Counted from the stretch's first letter, positions 41,323-49,525 are shown. The stretch: DNA of 64,000 nucleotides from RGIG5579 sp045541915 (GCA_045541915.1 JAZQJZ010000039.1:33740-97739); one strand, 5' to 3'. Translations and numbers: made by a program. Notes: generated by a model not told the origin, from the sequence alone.

Positions 41323-42549
41323 TTATCGAAGCTCTTTGTAAAATTCCTTCAATTCCACCTGCCGCTTTTCCGCCATGGAAAGGTTGGCGGCCATGCCGAT
41401 TCCAATGGACATCATACCGGCGCGAAGAGACGCCATCTGTCCCAGGGGATCCTCTGTTTTCCCCCGGAAGAGCATATCGCGCAGTCTGGGATCGGCGCCG
41501 CCGTGTCCCTTTAACTGATCCTTGGGGAATTTCATCTGAATCTCTTCCCCTTTTCGGTTGTAGATTTTCACACTTCGGGCGCTGTCCTCCCGGTAGCCGA
41601 TAAATCCGCTGGAACGGACGGAAATCTCCATACGGCCCAGGGTGCCGCCCAGGGTCATATTAAAGCCTTCATAGGGGGAATGAGCGGTAAGAGAATAGCT
41701 CATGATCGCACCGCCGCTATAAAGGACATTCACGCTCATGCTGTCTTCAATGTCGATCTCTTCTGAGAACACGCAGGCATCGCGGATGTATCCGTCCTCT
41801 TCTTCGCAGTCCAGATATAATTCCTTTGACGTGTCGTCCATTTGGTAATAAAATTCACATTCTCCCTTGTAGGGGCAGGTCAGACATCTCTCAGAGCGCT
41901 TGTCCCGGGTGGGGCCGTAAAAGCGACGGGTTCCAAAGGCGTTCACTGCCAAGGGCTCTTGCTCCAAAAACCAGTTGACCAGGTCAAAGTGGTGGGTGGA
42001 TTTGTGCACCAGAAGGGAGCCGGAGTTTTTTCTTTGGCGGTGCCATCTCCGGAAATAATCTGCACCGTGGCGAGTGTTCAGCATCCATTCAAAATGAACG
42101 TTTAAAACCTCCCCAATGACGCCCTCCCGGATCAGCTCCTTGATTCGGGCATAAACCGGCTGGAAACGGAGGTTAAAGGTGACGGTCAGATCTCGCCCCG
42201 TCTCTTCCTTTACCTTTTGAATTTCAAGGGCCTTTTCAAAGGTGGTAGTCAGCGGCTTTTCGCAGATCACATCGCACCCGGCGCGCATGGCGCGGATACA
42301 ATAGGAATCGTGTTCGCTGTCCTTGGTGGCAACGATGACCACATCCGGCTTTACCTCTTTTAGCATCCGGTCGAAATCGTCAAAGACCGGAATGGACTTT
42401 TCGCAAAGTCGGGAGGTTAGAAGTGCCCGTTTGGGATTGGTGTCATAAACGCCGCAAAGCTCGGCACAGTCCGAATATTCCTTTACCAGCGGAACCGCAT
42501 AGGATACCAGGCCTCGGTTTCCGCAGCCCACTTGAACATATCGCTTCAT
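41323..42549 (-). CDS. Gfo/Idh/MocA-family oxidoreductase with a Cys-rich insert
   Basis: 408 residues. The N-terminal Rossmann domain has QVGCGNRGL, CGVYDTNPKR, VIVATKDSEHDSYC and the CEKPLTT motif. The C-terminal domain has SLLVHKSTHHFDLVNWFL with the catalytic-type His. An insert CLTCPYKGECEFYY supplies a C-x2-C-x5-C cluster followed by a further Cys 30 residues on, suggesting a structural metal site; this insert is typical of a subset of the family acting on larger glycans or glycosides. First gene of a two-gene operon with nagB, divergent from an AraC regulator. Confidence 0.88.
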   Translation of the reverse strand: MKRYVQVGCGNRGLVSYAVPLVKEYSDCAELCGVYDTNPKRALLTSRLCEKSIPVFDDFDRMLKEVKPDVVIVATKDSEHDSYCIRAMRAGCDVICEKPLTTTFEKALEIQKVKEETGRDLTVTFNLRFQPVYARIKELIREGVIGEVLNVHFEWMLNTRHGADYFRRWHRQRKNSGSLLVHKSTHHFDLVNWFLEQEPLAVNAFGTRRFYGPTRDKRSERCLTCPYKGECEFYYQMDDTSKELYLDCEEEDGYIRDACVFSEEIDIEDSMSVNVLYSGGAIMSYSLTAHSPYEGFNMTLGGTLGRMEISVRSSGFIGYREDSARSVKIYNRKGEEIQMKFPKDQLKGHGGADPRLRDMLFRGKTEDPLGQMASLRAGMMSIGIGMAANLSMAEKRQVELKEFYKELR

Positions 42550-42588
42550 GGATGATCTCCTTTTACTTTTTTTGCTTGTTACACTCCC

Positions 42589-42617
42589 ATTATAAAATAG
42601 TTTTTTTCAAAGAACAA
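42589..42617 (-). promoter_or_regulatory. Promoter of the dehydrogenase-nagB operon
   Basis: TTGTTC, 17-bp spacer, perfect TATAAT on the minus strand. Confidence 0.7.
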
Positions 42618-42680
42618 GAACCCGGCAAGACGTTTTACCATCAAGGAATGTCCGATTTTTGTAGTTTTTATCGCCAAAAC

Positions 42681-42708
42681 TTGACTTTTTTTATAATTAT
42701 GGCATAAT
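42681..42708 (+). promoter_or_regulatory. Promoter of the AraC gene, giving a leaderless mRNA
   Basis: TTGACT, 16-bp spacer, CATAAT. The -10 ends 7 bp before the ATG at 42716, so transcription should begin at or next to the A of that codon. Confidence 0.6.
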
Positions 42709-42715
42709 ATTGTTT

Positions 42716-43573
42716 ATGAAAACAGAACAAAATACCACCTACACCACCATATGGCACTCCATCCCCGTTAAGATCTATCTGACCGGAAAAAATGCGCAGA
42801 TTGACCTTGTGGATGATGACGGCCAAGCCCCCAGAAGTCTCCGGAACATCCATACCCATTTTACCTATGAAATCCTGTTTGTCACCGAAGGGTCCATGGC
42901 TCTGGTTTCGGAATTGGGCACCCGGCATTTTCAAAACCGGGTCGTGTTTGTTCCCCCTCAGGTGAGGCACTGCTCCTTTCCCAGCACCACCGGAAGCTAC
43001 TGTATGCTTTTTTCCCTGGAAGAGGCAGGGGTAGGCAATCAGGAATTGATCCAGAGCATCACCGGGGAATTGTCAAATAAGATCTGCGATCTGCCCTTGA
43101 CGGAGGAGGTCTCCTTTTATGTCCGGCAATTTGCCAAAAGCGATATGGCAGGCCTTGTGGGCGATGCCGCGCACCTTCTGGGACTGATCTTCGGAGCCGT
43201 TTTCCGCCAGCTGGTCCGGGTGGAATCCGCCCGGGATCCAAAGCATACGGATTCCCGTCACATCAATGAGATCGAGGAGTATATCAACACCCATTTGTTC
43301 GAAAAGATCACTCTTTCCCAGCTTGCCCAAACCTTTTTTCTTTCCACCAAGCAGATCTCCCGGATTCTTCAAAGGGAGTATCGGTGCACCCTTTCTGCCC
43401 TGCTTTCAAGGAAACGGATGGACGTGGTAGAAACCCTTTTGAAGAGCAGTGACCTTTCCGTCTCCCAGATCGCCGAGCAGGTATATGCCGGCTCGGAGCC
43501 TTATTTTTACACCCTCTTTAAAAAGAAATATCACATGACGCCCCACCGTTACCGCAAGCTCAATCGCCGGTAA
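42716..43573 (+). CDS. AraC-family regulator of the dehydrogenase-nagB operon (probably leaderless)
   Basis: 285 residues. N-terminal cupin-type sensing domain (IHTHFTYEILFVTEGSMALVS, then FVPPQVRHCSFP); C-terminal AraC double helix-turn-helix (ITLSQLAQTFFLSTKQISRILQREY, then SVSQIAEQVYAGSEPYFYTLFKKKYHMTPHRYR). Divergent from a Gfo/Idh/MocA dehydrogenase and nagB, which it should control. No ribosome site precedes the ATG and the promoter sits directly against it, so initiation on a leaderless transcript is likely. The next in-frame ATG would cut into the cupin domain. Confidence 0.9.
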   Translation: MKTEQNTTYTTIWHSIPVKIYLTGKNAQIDLVDDDGQAPRSLRNIHTHFTYEILFVTEGSMALVSELGTRHFQNRVVFVPPQVRHCSFPSTTGSYCMLFSLEEAGVGNQELIQSITGELSNKICDLPLTEEVSFYVRQFAKSDMAGLVGDAAHLLGLIFGAVFRQLVRVESARDPKHTDSRHINEIEEYINTHLFEKITLSQLAQTFFLSTKQISRILQREYRCTLSALLSRKRMDVVETLLKSSDLSVSQIAEQVYAGSEPYFYTLFKKKYHMTPHRYRKLNRR

Positions 43574-43596
43574 AGGGACACACCTTAGCAAAAACA

Positions 43597-43624
43597 AAAA
43601 GCCATCCTTTTGGATGGCTTTTTT
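43597..43624. terminator. Bidirectional terminator
   Basis: AAAAAGCCATCC-TTTT-GGATGGCTTTTTT between convergent genes. Confidence 0.92.
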
Positions 43625-43627
43625 GAA

Positions 43628-44134
43628 TCAGAGGGATGTGTTTTTTTCCTTGAGGCTCTTTAAAAACAGATCGGCCTGCAAACGGGAGGAAAAAATGAAA
43701 ATGTTTTTGTGGGAATACTGCTTAAGAAGCGATGTTACCTTGGGCCGTTTTTCTGCTTGGTACCTTTCGACTGTTTCCCGGAAACCAGGATCCTCTTGGG
43801 TTTCGGTCCAGGGCAGATCGGATCGGATCTTTCCCACTCGTTCGTTGATGCCGTCAAGGCAAACCTTTACCGGGTAATCCAGGAAAAACACCGTATCGCA
43901 GGCCTTCATTCTCTGTTCCATGGTAGAAATGTAATCCCCGTCCAGGATCCATTTTTCCTGCCTCTGAACCTGGGATAAGCGCCGGAGAAAAACCGATCGT
44001 TCAACGGTTTTTCCATCTGCTGTCCAAAAGAGCAGATCCAAATGAAAAAGGGGGAGACCGGTGATTTGGTGCAGAGTTTTGGAAAAGGTGCTCTTGCCGC
44101 TTCCGGGACAGCCGATGACCATAACTTTTTCCAT
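43628..44134 (-). CDS. P-loop nucleoside/adenylate kinase-like protein (FlaR-like)
   Basis: 168 residues with a Walker A loop near the start (VIGCPGSGKSTFSK, 6-19), FHLDLLFW after it, a KWILDGDYIS strand that plays the Walker B/base role, and a basic lid-type segment (GKIRSDLPWTET...). This is the pattern of the small adenylate-kinase-like proteins often annotated as DNA topology modulation protein FlaR; the biochemical role is not established. The ATG at 44134 follows AAGGAGGGACGG. Monocistronic. Confidence 0.8.
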   Translation of the reverse strand: MEKVMVIGCPGSGKSTFSKTLHQITGLPLFHLDLLFWTADGKTVERSVFLRRLSQVQRQEKWILDGDYISTMEQRMKACDTVFFLDYPVKVCLDGINERVGKIRSDLPWTETQEDPGFRETVERYQAEKRPKVTSLLKQYSHKNIFIFSSRLQADLFLKSLKEKNTSL

Positions 44135-44272
44135 ATCCGTCCCTCCTTTTTTTCTTAACAGAATGATAACAGATTCGAAAGAAAATTGCAACGGCAAAAA
44201 CAAAACCGGACTTCTTTCCTCTTTTTATCCTTTCATTTTATGGAAAAACCTTTTCTTTTTCTTTCGTATTTA

Positions 44273-44302
44273 TTGACATTTTCTTCAAAAAGTTGTTATA
44301 TT
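44273..44302 (+). promoter_or_regulatory. Promoter of the N-acetyl sugar amidotransferase gene
   Basis: Perfect TTGACA, 17-18-bp spacer, TTATAT/TATATT; about 140 nt of leader follow. Confidence 0.6.
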
Positions 44303-44316
44303 ATAAGTAGTTGGTT

Positions 44317-44363
44317 GAAGGCGCTTTTTTTCAAGGCCGTCTTTCGGCTTTTGTGACGCTTTC
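44317..44363 (+). promoter_or_regulatory. Possible structured leader of the amidotransferase gene
   Basis: An outer pair GAAGGCG/CGCTTTC (one G-T) encloses a small GGCCG-TCTTT-CGGC hairpin with a T run. It could be an attenuator-like leader; no known riboswitch is recognised. Confidence 0.3.
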
Positions 44364-44446
44364 AAAAGAGAAAAGAAATTCGATTTTTTTATTTTTACTT
44401 TGACGATGAAAAACCCGATTACAAAATCAGTTTTAGGAGGCAAAAA

Positions 44447-45565
44447 ATGAAATACTGTACCAAATGTGTTATGCCCAGCACAAGACCCGGTCTCACTTTC
44501 AACGAAGAAGGCGTTTGTGCTGCCTGCCAATCCTATGAGCGGCGCAAAACCATCGATTGGGATGCCCGTTATCAGGAATTGGAGAAGCTTTGCGACAAGT
44601 ATCGCGGAATGAACGGCACCGGCTATGACTGCGCCATTGCGGTCAGCGGCGGCAAGGACAGCCACTTCCAGGTCTATATGATGAAGGAAGTAATGAAAAT
44701 GAACCCCATTCTGTTCAGCGTGGAGGATAACTTCCCTATGACGGAAGCGGGAAAGCATAACTTGAAGAACATTTCTGAGGCATTCGGCTGCCCCATTATC
44801 AGCTTAAAGCCCAACATTCGCGCCCAGAAAAAGCTGATGCGCTACACCTTTGAAACCTACGGCAAGCCCACTTGGTTCATTGACCGCTTGATCTATACCT
44901 ATCCCATGCACATGGCATTGAAATTCAACACTCCTCTTCTGGTTTACGGGGAGAATGTCAGCTTTGAATACGGCGGAGCCGATTGTGTGGAAACCTATTC
45001 TGCCAGAAATCAGCTGAAAAACGGTGTTGCCTCTGATATGGATACAGAGGAATTGATCCAGAAGGCCGGCGTGACCCGCGAGGATCTGGAACTGACCCGT
45101 GCCCCCTCGGTGGAGGAATTGGAGCAGCTGGATCCGATGTATCTTTCTTACTTTGTTCAGTGGAACAGCTTTTATAACTATAATCTGGCCAAAAAATACG
45201 GCTTCCACGACCTGACTCACGAGTGGGACCGTTGCCACCACGTGGAAAACTTCGACCAGATCGAAAGCCCGGCTTACCTTGTGCACTCTTGGCTGAAGTA
45301 TCCTAAATTCGGCCACGCCTCTGCTACGGACTACACCGCCAGAATGGTTCGTTACGGCATGCTCACAAGAGAAGAGGCCATTGAGCTGGTAAAGGCGCGC
45401 GACGGGAACCTGGATCCCAGAAGCGTACGGGAGTTTTGCTCCTTTGTGGGCTACACAGAGCCGGAGTTTTGGCGCGTGATCGATCGGCTTTACAACCGGG
45501 ATCTGTTTGAATTGGATTCCCTGGGCAAATGGGTTCTGAAGGATCCTATCTGGAAGCAGAAATAA
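44447..45565 (+). CDS. N-acetyl sugar amidotransferase (WbpG/PseA-like)
   Basis: 372 residues of the N-acetyl sugar amidotransferase family, which converts a sugar acetamido group to an acetamidino group in surface-glycan or nonulosonic-acid synthesis. A zinc-ribbon-type start (C4, C7, C24, C27) precedes the ATP-pyrophosphatase loop AVSGGKDSHFQ (SGGKDS 67-72). LLVYGENVSFEYGG and FGHASATDYTARMVRYG are further family segments. Known members work with HisH/HisF-like partners that supply ammonia; none is next to it, nor is any nonulosonic acid gene, so it is either an orphan or served in trans. Flanked by its own promoter and a strong terminator. Ribosome site TTAGGAGG. Confidence 0.9.
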   Translation: MKYCTKCVMPSTRPGLTFNEEGVCAACQSYERRKTIDWDARYQELEKLCDKYRGMNGTGYDCAIAVSGGKDSHFQVYMMKEVMKMNPILFSVEDNFPMTEAGKHNLKNISEAFGCPIISLKPNIRAQKKLMRYTFETYGKPTWFIDRLIYTYPMHMALKFNTPLLVYGENVSFEYGGADCVETYSARNQLKNGVASDMDTEELIQKAGVTREDLELTRAPSVEELEQLDPMYLSYFVQWNSFYNYNLAKKYGFHDLTHEWDRCHHVENFDQIESPAYLVHSWLKYPKFGHASATDYTARMVRYGMLTREEAIELVKARDGNLDPRSVREFCSFVGYTEPEFWRVIDRLYNRDLFELDSLGKWVLKDPIWKQK

Positions 45566-45574
45566 GGAATAAGG

Positions 45575-45611
45575 AAAAGCACTTATGGATTGATCCATAA
45601 GTGCTTTTTTG
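45575..45611. terminator. Terminator of the amidotransferase gene
   Basis: AAAAGCACTTATGGAT, 2-nt loop, ATCCATAAGTGCTTTTTT. Confidence 0.93.
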
Positions 45612-45674
45612 ATATCAATTTTAACAAAAAGACCCCCGATTTTTTCGAGGATCTTTTTTGTCTTTTTGAATGCG

Positions 45675-46412
45675 TTACATTTTCTTTCTGCAACCGTCGA
45701 TCTGGATGTTCTGGCCTGCAATATAGCTTGCCCGGTCGCTGGCCAAGAATAAGATCAGGTTGGCATTTTCCCGGTCGGTTCCGGTGCGTCCCATAAAGCT
45801 CAATTCCGAGGGCGTGAAAAAGTCCATATCTTCGTTTTGAGAAGGGCTGACGCTTCCGGGAGAAACGCAGTTGACCAAAACGCCCTTGTCGGTCACTTCC
45901 TTTGCCAGTGCAGAGGTCATGGCGATTAAAGCACCCTTGGTGGTGGAGTAATGCACCATTTTTGCATTTCCGTAAACGCCGGCAACCGATGCCACGTTGA
46001 TGATTCTTCCGTATTCTCTCTCCAGCATTCCGCCGATGACGGCTCTGGTGCAGTAATACACACCCATTACGTTTACATCAAGATATTTTTTCCACAGCTC
46101 TGCTTCCGATTCGGCAAAGCGCGCCCGATCACGCCAAAGGGCGGCATTGTTCACCAGAATGTCAATTTTCCCCAGTTTTGCCACCGCGTCGGAAACCACA
46201 TCTCCTACCCGTTTTTCATCGGTGACATCGCAGGTATAGGTCAACACCTTGACTCCGATTTTTTTGATTTCTTCTTCTACTGCCAAAAGTGCTTCGCTGT
46301 TGATATCCAGCAAAACCAGATCTGCTCCCTCCTGGGCAAAGCAAATGGCTGTGGCTCTGCCAATGCCCACGGAAGCACCTGTAATCATGGCAACTTTTCC
46401 TTCAAAATTCAT
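45675..46412 (-). CDS. Short-chain dehydrogenase/reductase
   Basis: 245 residues, classical SDR. Seen: MITGASVGIGRATA (nucleotide loop TGxxxGIG), LLDINSEALLAVEEE (Asp after beta2, favouring NAD), CDVTDEKRV, VNNAALW, the catalytic Ser in NVASVAGVYG, Tyr-x3-Lys in HYSTTKGALIAMT, and a GSVSPSQNE lid. Overall it is like FabG-type or sugar-alcohol dehydrogenases. The ATG at 46412 follows AAGGAGGGATC. It is divergent from an AraC regulator at 46584, which suggests a sugar- or polyol-specific role over fatty-acid synthesis. Substrate unknown. Confidence 0.92.
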   Translation of the reverse strand: MNFEGKVAMITGASVGIGRATAICFAQEGADLVLLDINSEALLAVEEEIKKIGVKVLTYTCDVTDEKRVGDVVSDAVAKLGKIDILVNNAALWRDRARFAESEAELWKKYLDVNVMGVYYCTRAVIGGMLEREYGRIINVASVAGVYGNAKMVHYSTTKGALIAMTSALAKEVTDKGVLVNCVSPGSVSPSQNEDMDFFTPSELSFMGRTGTDRENANLILFLASDRASYIAGQNIQIDGCRKKM

Positions 46413-46434
46413 CTTGATCCCTCCTTTTTTGTTC

Positions 46435-46463
46435 AGTATAGCACCCAATGCCTTGCCGGGCAA
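46435..46463 (-). promoter_or_regulatory. Promoter of the SDR gene
   Basis: TTGCCC, 17-bp spacer, TATACT on the minus strand. The palindrome TTGCCGGGCAA overlaps the -35. Confidence 0.6.
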
Positions 46464-46536
46464 TGCTTATAACGGTATAAAATTTGACTATTACAAAACA
46501 AAAAATCAATATTTTCTCGAAAATAATGAGATTTTC

Positions 46537-46565
46537 TTGATTATTATGAAATGTAATGGTAGAAT
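46537..46565 (+). promoter_or_regulatory. Promoter of the third AraC gene
   Basis: TTGATT, 17-bp spacer, TAGAAT; the ribosome site AAGGGGGGAG follows. Confidence 0.6.
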
Positions 46566-46583
46566 GAGAAGGGGGGAGAAAAG

Positions 46584-47336
46584 ATGAGAGAAAAGGGAAT
46601 CCGAATTGAAAAATTCAAAAATATTTCGTACGTGAAAGATAAAAAAGGCAAGATCCTATCCTTTCCCCTTCGTTATGCCAGTTGTTTTATCATTACGCTG
46701 AAGGGAAAAATACGCTTTACCTTTGGGGAGAAGAGCATTGTGATCGAGAAAGGGCAGGGGATTTTTATCCCGGAGGGGACTTCTTATATCAATGAATGTC
46801 TTGAGAGCGCAGAGAGCATCATTATGAATTTTTACCTTTCAGATCCGAAGTCTTTTTCTCCCATCGCCCTGAATCGCATCCAAGAAAAGTGGGCCATGAG
46901 CTTTTATGAGGAAATGTCCCAAAAGGCCTATGAAAAAACGGAGAGCGCGCAGTATGCCTTGCTGTCTCAGCTGTACCGCTTTGCCTCGATTCTGTTTCCC
47001 AGCTCTGCGCCTACAAGTCAGAAGGAAATCCTGGCACAAAAGGCCCTTTCCTATTTACAAAGCGAGTTTTCAAGGGCCGATCTGCAAATGGACCAGGTGG
47101 CTTCCTTTTGCCATGTGAGCGCGGTCTATCTTCGAAAGGTCGTGAAGGAGTGCTATCAAAAAACACCCTTTCACCTCCTTACCGAATTGCGGATGCAAAA
47201 GGCCTGCGAGCTGCTTTTGGAAAAACGACCCGTCAAGGAAATTGCCCTGGCAGTGGGATATTCGGACATTTACCAATTCAGCCGCGCTTATAAGCGCTAT
47301 TTTGGGTATTCGCCGTCTGCCGACCTGGCAAAGTAA
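46584..47336 (+). CDS. AraC-family regulator (probably of the SDR gene)
   Basis: 250 residues. Cupin-like N-terminus (CFIITLKGKIRFTFGEKSIVIEK cut short here, then GQGIFIPEGTSYINE) and a C-terminal AraC DNA-binding domain (LQMDQVASFCHVSAVYLRKVVKECYQK, in which the two helices are visible, and PVKEIALAVGYSDIYQFSRAYKRYFGYSP). Divergent from the SDR gene, 171 bp between the starts, with an AT-rich control region that also holds AATATTTTC/GAAAATAAT-type half sites. Ends upstream of the hairpin-array region. Confidence 0.9.
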   Translation: MREKGIRIEKFKNISYVKDKKGKILSFPLRYASCFIITLKGKIRFTFGEKSIVIEKGQGIFIPEGTSYINECLESAESIIMNFYLSDPKSFSPIALNRIQEKWAMSFYEEMSQKAYEKTESAQYALLSQLYRFASILFPSSAPTSQKEILAQKALSYLQSEFSRADLQMDQVASFCHVSAVYLRKVVKECYQKTPFHLLTELRMQKACELLLEKRPVKEIALAVGYSDIYQFSRAYKRYFGYSPSADLAK

Positions 47337-47394
47337 ACCCCGCTGATACCAAAAAGAAAAAAGCACTCGAAATGCTACTTCTCATAAGGATGAT

Positions 47395-47428
47395 TAAAGC
47401 CTCGATGAAATTCATCGAGGCTTTTCTT
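47395..47428. terminator. Internal terminator of the hairpin-array region
   Basis: AAAGCCTCGATGAA-A-TTCATCGAGGCTTTTC; stem like the pfp terminator. Confidence 0.85.
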
Positions 47429-47523
47429 ATGCTTATTGGAAAGAACCAGCATCGCATTTGTAAGTACAAATGCTTCTTTTTGGGTGATACCCAAACCCTT
47501 TTAAAAACAAACAAGAAAAATAA

Positions 47524-47675
47524 GTGATATTCTTTGCTGTGCAAAGAGTGATATTTTCACTTTGTGAAAGTGATATTACTCCCTCTGGTCGTAGTGATAT
47601 TTTATTCGCCCTAAAAACTGTCCGTAGGACAATATCACGATGCGAAAGCATCATATAACTGCGAAGCAATATCAC
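47524..47675. repeat. Array of GTGATATT/AATATCAC motifs alternating with mini-hairpins
   Basis: GTGATATT at 47524, 47548, 47570 and 47594; AATATCAC at 47631 and 47668. Between them: CTTTGC/GCAAAG, TTTCAC/GTGAAA, TGTCC/GGACA, GATGC/GCATC, then TCGCC/GGCGA just after. The four direct and two inverted motifs could pair over a distance. Confidence 0.75.
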
Positions 47676-47753
47676 TCGCCTTTGGCGAATAAAACTGCGA
47701 GACTTCCTTATAAGAAGTCTCGCAAAGAGTGCTTTTTTTGATTCTTTGGCTTT

Positions 47754-49337
47754 TTATTCATTGGCAAGGGCCACGGGAAGGGTGCCGGGGTAGGAGGCGC
47801 ACTTCATAGCATCCACGGTGGCCTTGGCCGCCAGGGAGGTGTAGCCGTAACAGGTGATAACGCCGCTGCAGTTTTTGGTTTCGGAGAGGGCGTAGGGGGA
47901 GTCCAGAAGGACGGCCACCACGGGGCGACCCTTTTCCTCCAGAGCCCGGAGCACTGCAATCTGCTCGGGCTTTGTGCGGAGATTGAAGATGCCGATCACC
48001 CCTACCTCAAAATCGCTCTCCAGGGCTTTTTCCACCTCAGGGGTCATCCCTTGCAGGGAGGTGATGCAGGCGGTGGCGTTTTCGAACTGTTCGGCAAACA
48101 GATCTGCAAAGCTCAAAACCTGCTTTCTTTCTTCTTCGACTCCGCGCAGCGCTTCGCTGACCGGGGAGAGGCAGAGGATCTTTTTATCTGCAAGACGGTT
48201 CAGGATCCCGTCGTTTTTCAGGCAGGTAACGGCGGAGAGCATATCCTGGTAGTTTTCTGCAATGGCCTCCCGGTCAAACACCAGCTTCGTTGCCACCTCC
48301 GGGTTCGGCTCACATTCATCCAGACGATAGCGCTCCTTTTGGCGCGCAATTCTTTGACAGGTTTGATCCAGAAATTCTTCGGAAATGCGTCCCGATTCCA
48401 CTGCCTGATACAGTGCCTGGATGGCGTCTTCGATCCCCTCTGGGCGAACGGAGTAAAACAGAAGCTGGTCGCAACCTGCCAGGACAGCAAGAACGGCACC
48501 TTCTCCCTCGGGAAAAGTACCGGAGATGGCGTTCATTCCGAGACTGTCGGTGATGGCGATGCCATCAAAGCCCATCTCCTTTCGCAAAAGATCGGTGACA
48601 ATCTGAGGAGATACCGTGCCGGGGTTAGGGCTGATGGCAGGATAGATGACGTGGGCGGTCATAATGGCGCCCACTCCCGATTCAATGGCCTTGCGGAAGG
48701 GAACAAACTCTGTTTTTTGCAAAACACTTGTTTCTGTCCGGTTGACAGCGGCGCTTAAATGGGTGTCGCTGCTGACGTTTCCGTGCCCTGGGAAATGCTT
48801 GATGGCGGCCATGACCCCTTCGGATTCCAGACCGCGGGCAAAGCCCACTCCCAGCTCTGCCACCGTTTCAGGGCAATCAGAGTAGGCGCGGGTTCCGATG
48901 ATGGGATTTCCGGGATTGATATTCACATCCAGAACGGGGGCATTGTCAATGTTACAGCCCATGGAACGAAGGATGCGGCCCAGCTTTTTTCCCACCTGAT
49001 ACATCTTTTCTCCGTCAGCGCCGCCGGCGGTATATGCCATTTCGCCGGGCAAGAATCCGGCGCCTTCATAGAATCGAGTGACCCAGCCACCCTCCTGGTC
49101 AATGGAAAGGAAGGGATATTCTCCTGTGGTTTCCCGCGCCAGGGCGCGAGCATCACTCACAAGCTTGCACAGTCCTTCAATGGTGCCTGCGTTTTTGGCA
49201 CTGATACAAAAGTTTCCAATGTGGTGCTTTCTGCAAAAGTCGGCAAACTCTTCGCTCAGTTCCGAGCCGGGAATCTGAACCATAAAAAGTCGTCCGATCT
49301 TGATCTTTATTTCTTCGGTCATGGTAATCTCCTTCAT
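47754..49337 (-). CDS. Glycoside hydrolase family 3 (NagZ-like beta-N-acetylhexosaminidase)
   Basis: 527 residues. GH3 catalytic barrel: LSIDQEGGWVTRF (79-89), NIDNAPVLDVN, IKHFPGHGNVSSDTH (179-193) with the Asp-His dyad loop special to NagZ-type enzymes, and the nucleophile D264 in IAITDSLGMNAIS. After residue 340 comes an alpha/beta-sandwich-type second domain. No signal peptide: intracellular release of N-acetylhexosamine from muropeptides or glycans is expected, fitting nagB in the same window. Two tandem copies of AAGGAGATTAC-N-ATG give two equally good starts, 49337 and 49322. Confidence 0.9.
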   Translation of the reverse strand: MKEITMTEEIKIKIGRLFMVQIPGSELSEEFADFCRKHHIGNFCISAKNAGTIEGLCKLVSDARALARETTGEYPFLSIDQEGGWVTRFYEGAGFLPGEMAYTAGGADGEKMYQVGKKLGRILRSMGCNIDNAPVLDVNINPGNPIIGTRAYSDCPETVAELGVGFARGLESEGVMAAIKHFPGHGNVSSDTHLSAAVNRTETSVLQKTEFVPFRKAIESGVGAIMTAHVIYPAISPNPGTVSPQIVTDLLRKEMGFDGIAITDSLGMNAISGTFPEGEGAVLAVLAGCDQLLFYSVRPEGIEDAIQALYQAVESGRISEEFLDQTCQRIARQKERYRLDECEPNPEVATKLVFDREAIAENYQDMLSAVTCLKNDGILNRLADKKILCLSPVSEALRGVEEERKQVLSFADLFAEQFENATACITSLQGMTPEVEKALESDFEVGVIGIFNLRTKPEQIAVLRALEEKGRPVVAVLLDSPYALSETKNCSGVITCYGYTSLAAKATVDAMKCASYPGTLPVALANE

Positions 49338-49395
49338 AGTAATCTCCTTTTGACGGTATTATAACATACCCGGTGTTTGTGGAAAATGGCATATG

Positions 49396-49447
49396 TGATC
49401 AATTCTTGCACAATTTGATCATGATTGCTTGGCAAATATGGTGATCA
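49396..49447. promoter_or_regulatory. TGATCA cluster upstream of the GH3 gene
   Basis: TGATCA at 49396, 49416 and 49442. The first two form TGATCAATT...AATTTGATCA, an inverted repeat with an 8-nt centre. A candidate operator for the GH3 gene. Confidence 0.4.
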
Positions 49448-49525
49448 TTCTTCGAATTTTAAGATGCAGCCGTCGGTGATGGCCTTGCCGTTTTGGTGAA
49501 GAATTCCGTTTTTGATTTCGTACAT
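49445..49525 (-). CDS. Possible 26-residue peptide or gene-start remnant
   Basis: MYEIKNGILHQNGKAITDGC is its start; six more residues lead to TGA. AGAGGT precedes the ATG, and a promoter nearly identical to that of the large defence-like operon lies 66-94 bp upstream (49591-49619). The opening resembles the N-termini of some sugar-enzyme families (MYEIKxGxLxKxGK), so it may be the head of a lost gene. Function unknown. Confidence 0.35.
   Translation of the reverse strand: MYEIKNGILHQNGKAITDGCILKFEE

Larger units (their letters stand above)
47358..47739. repeat. Terminator whose stem is split by a hairpin-array insertion
   Basis: Left arm AAAAAGCACTCGAA begins at 47358; right arm AAGAGTGCTTTTTTT ends at 47739. 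Elsewhere in this window these arms are 3-5 nt apart. Here about 355 bp of small hairpins lie between them, with no open frame of substance. The region carries an internal terminator and a set of GTGATATT repeats. Confidence 0.65.

Noticed and set aside
46584..47336. Reading the AraC gene and the SDR gene as a toxin-antitoxin-like or phage module
   Set aside because: Both proteins are ordinary members of metabolic families in the usual divergent regulator/target layout.
47524..47675. CRISPR-like array of GTGATATT repeats
   Set aside because: Repeat units are only 8 bp, spacers are themselves palindromes of 6-16 bp, both orientations occur, and no cas genes are present.
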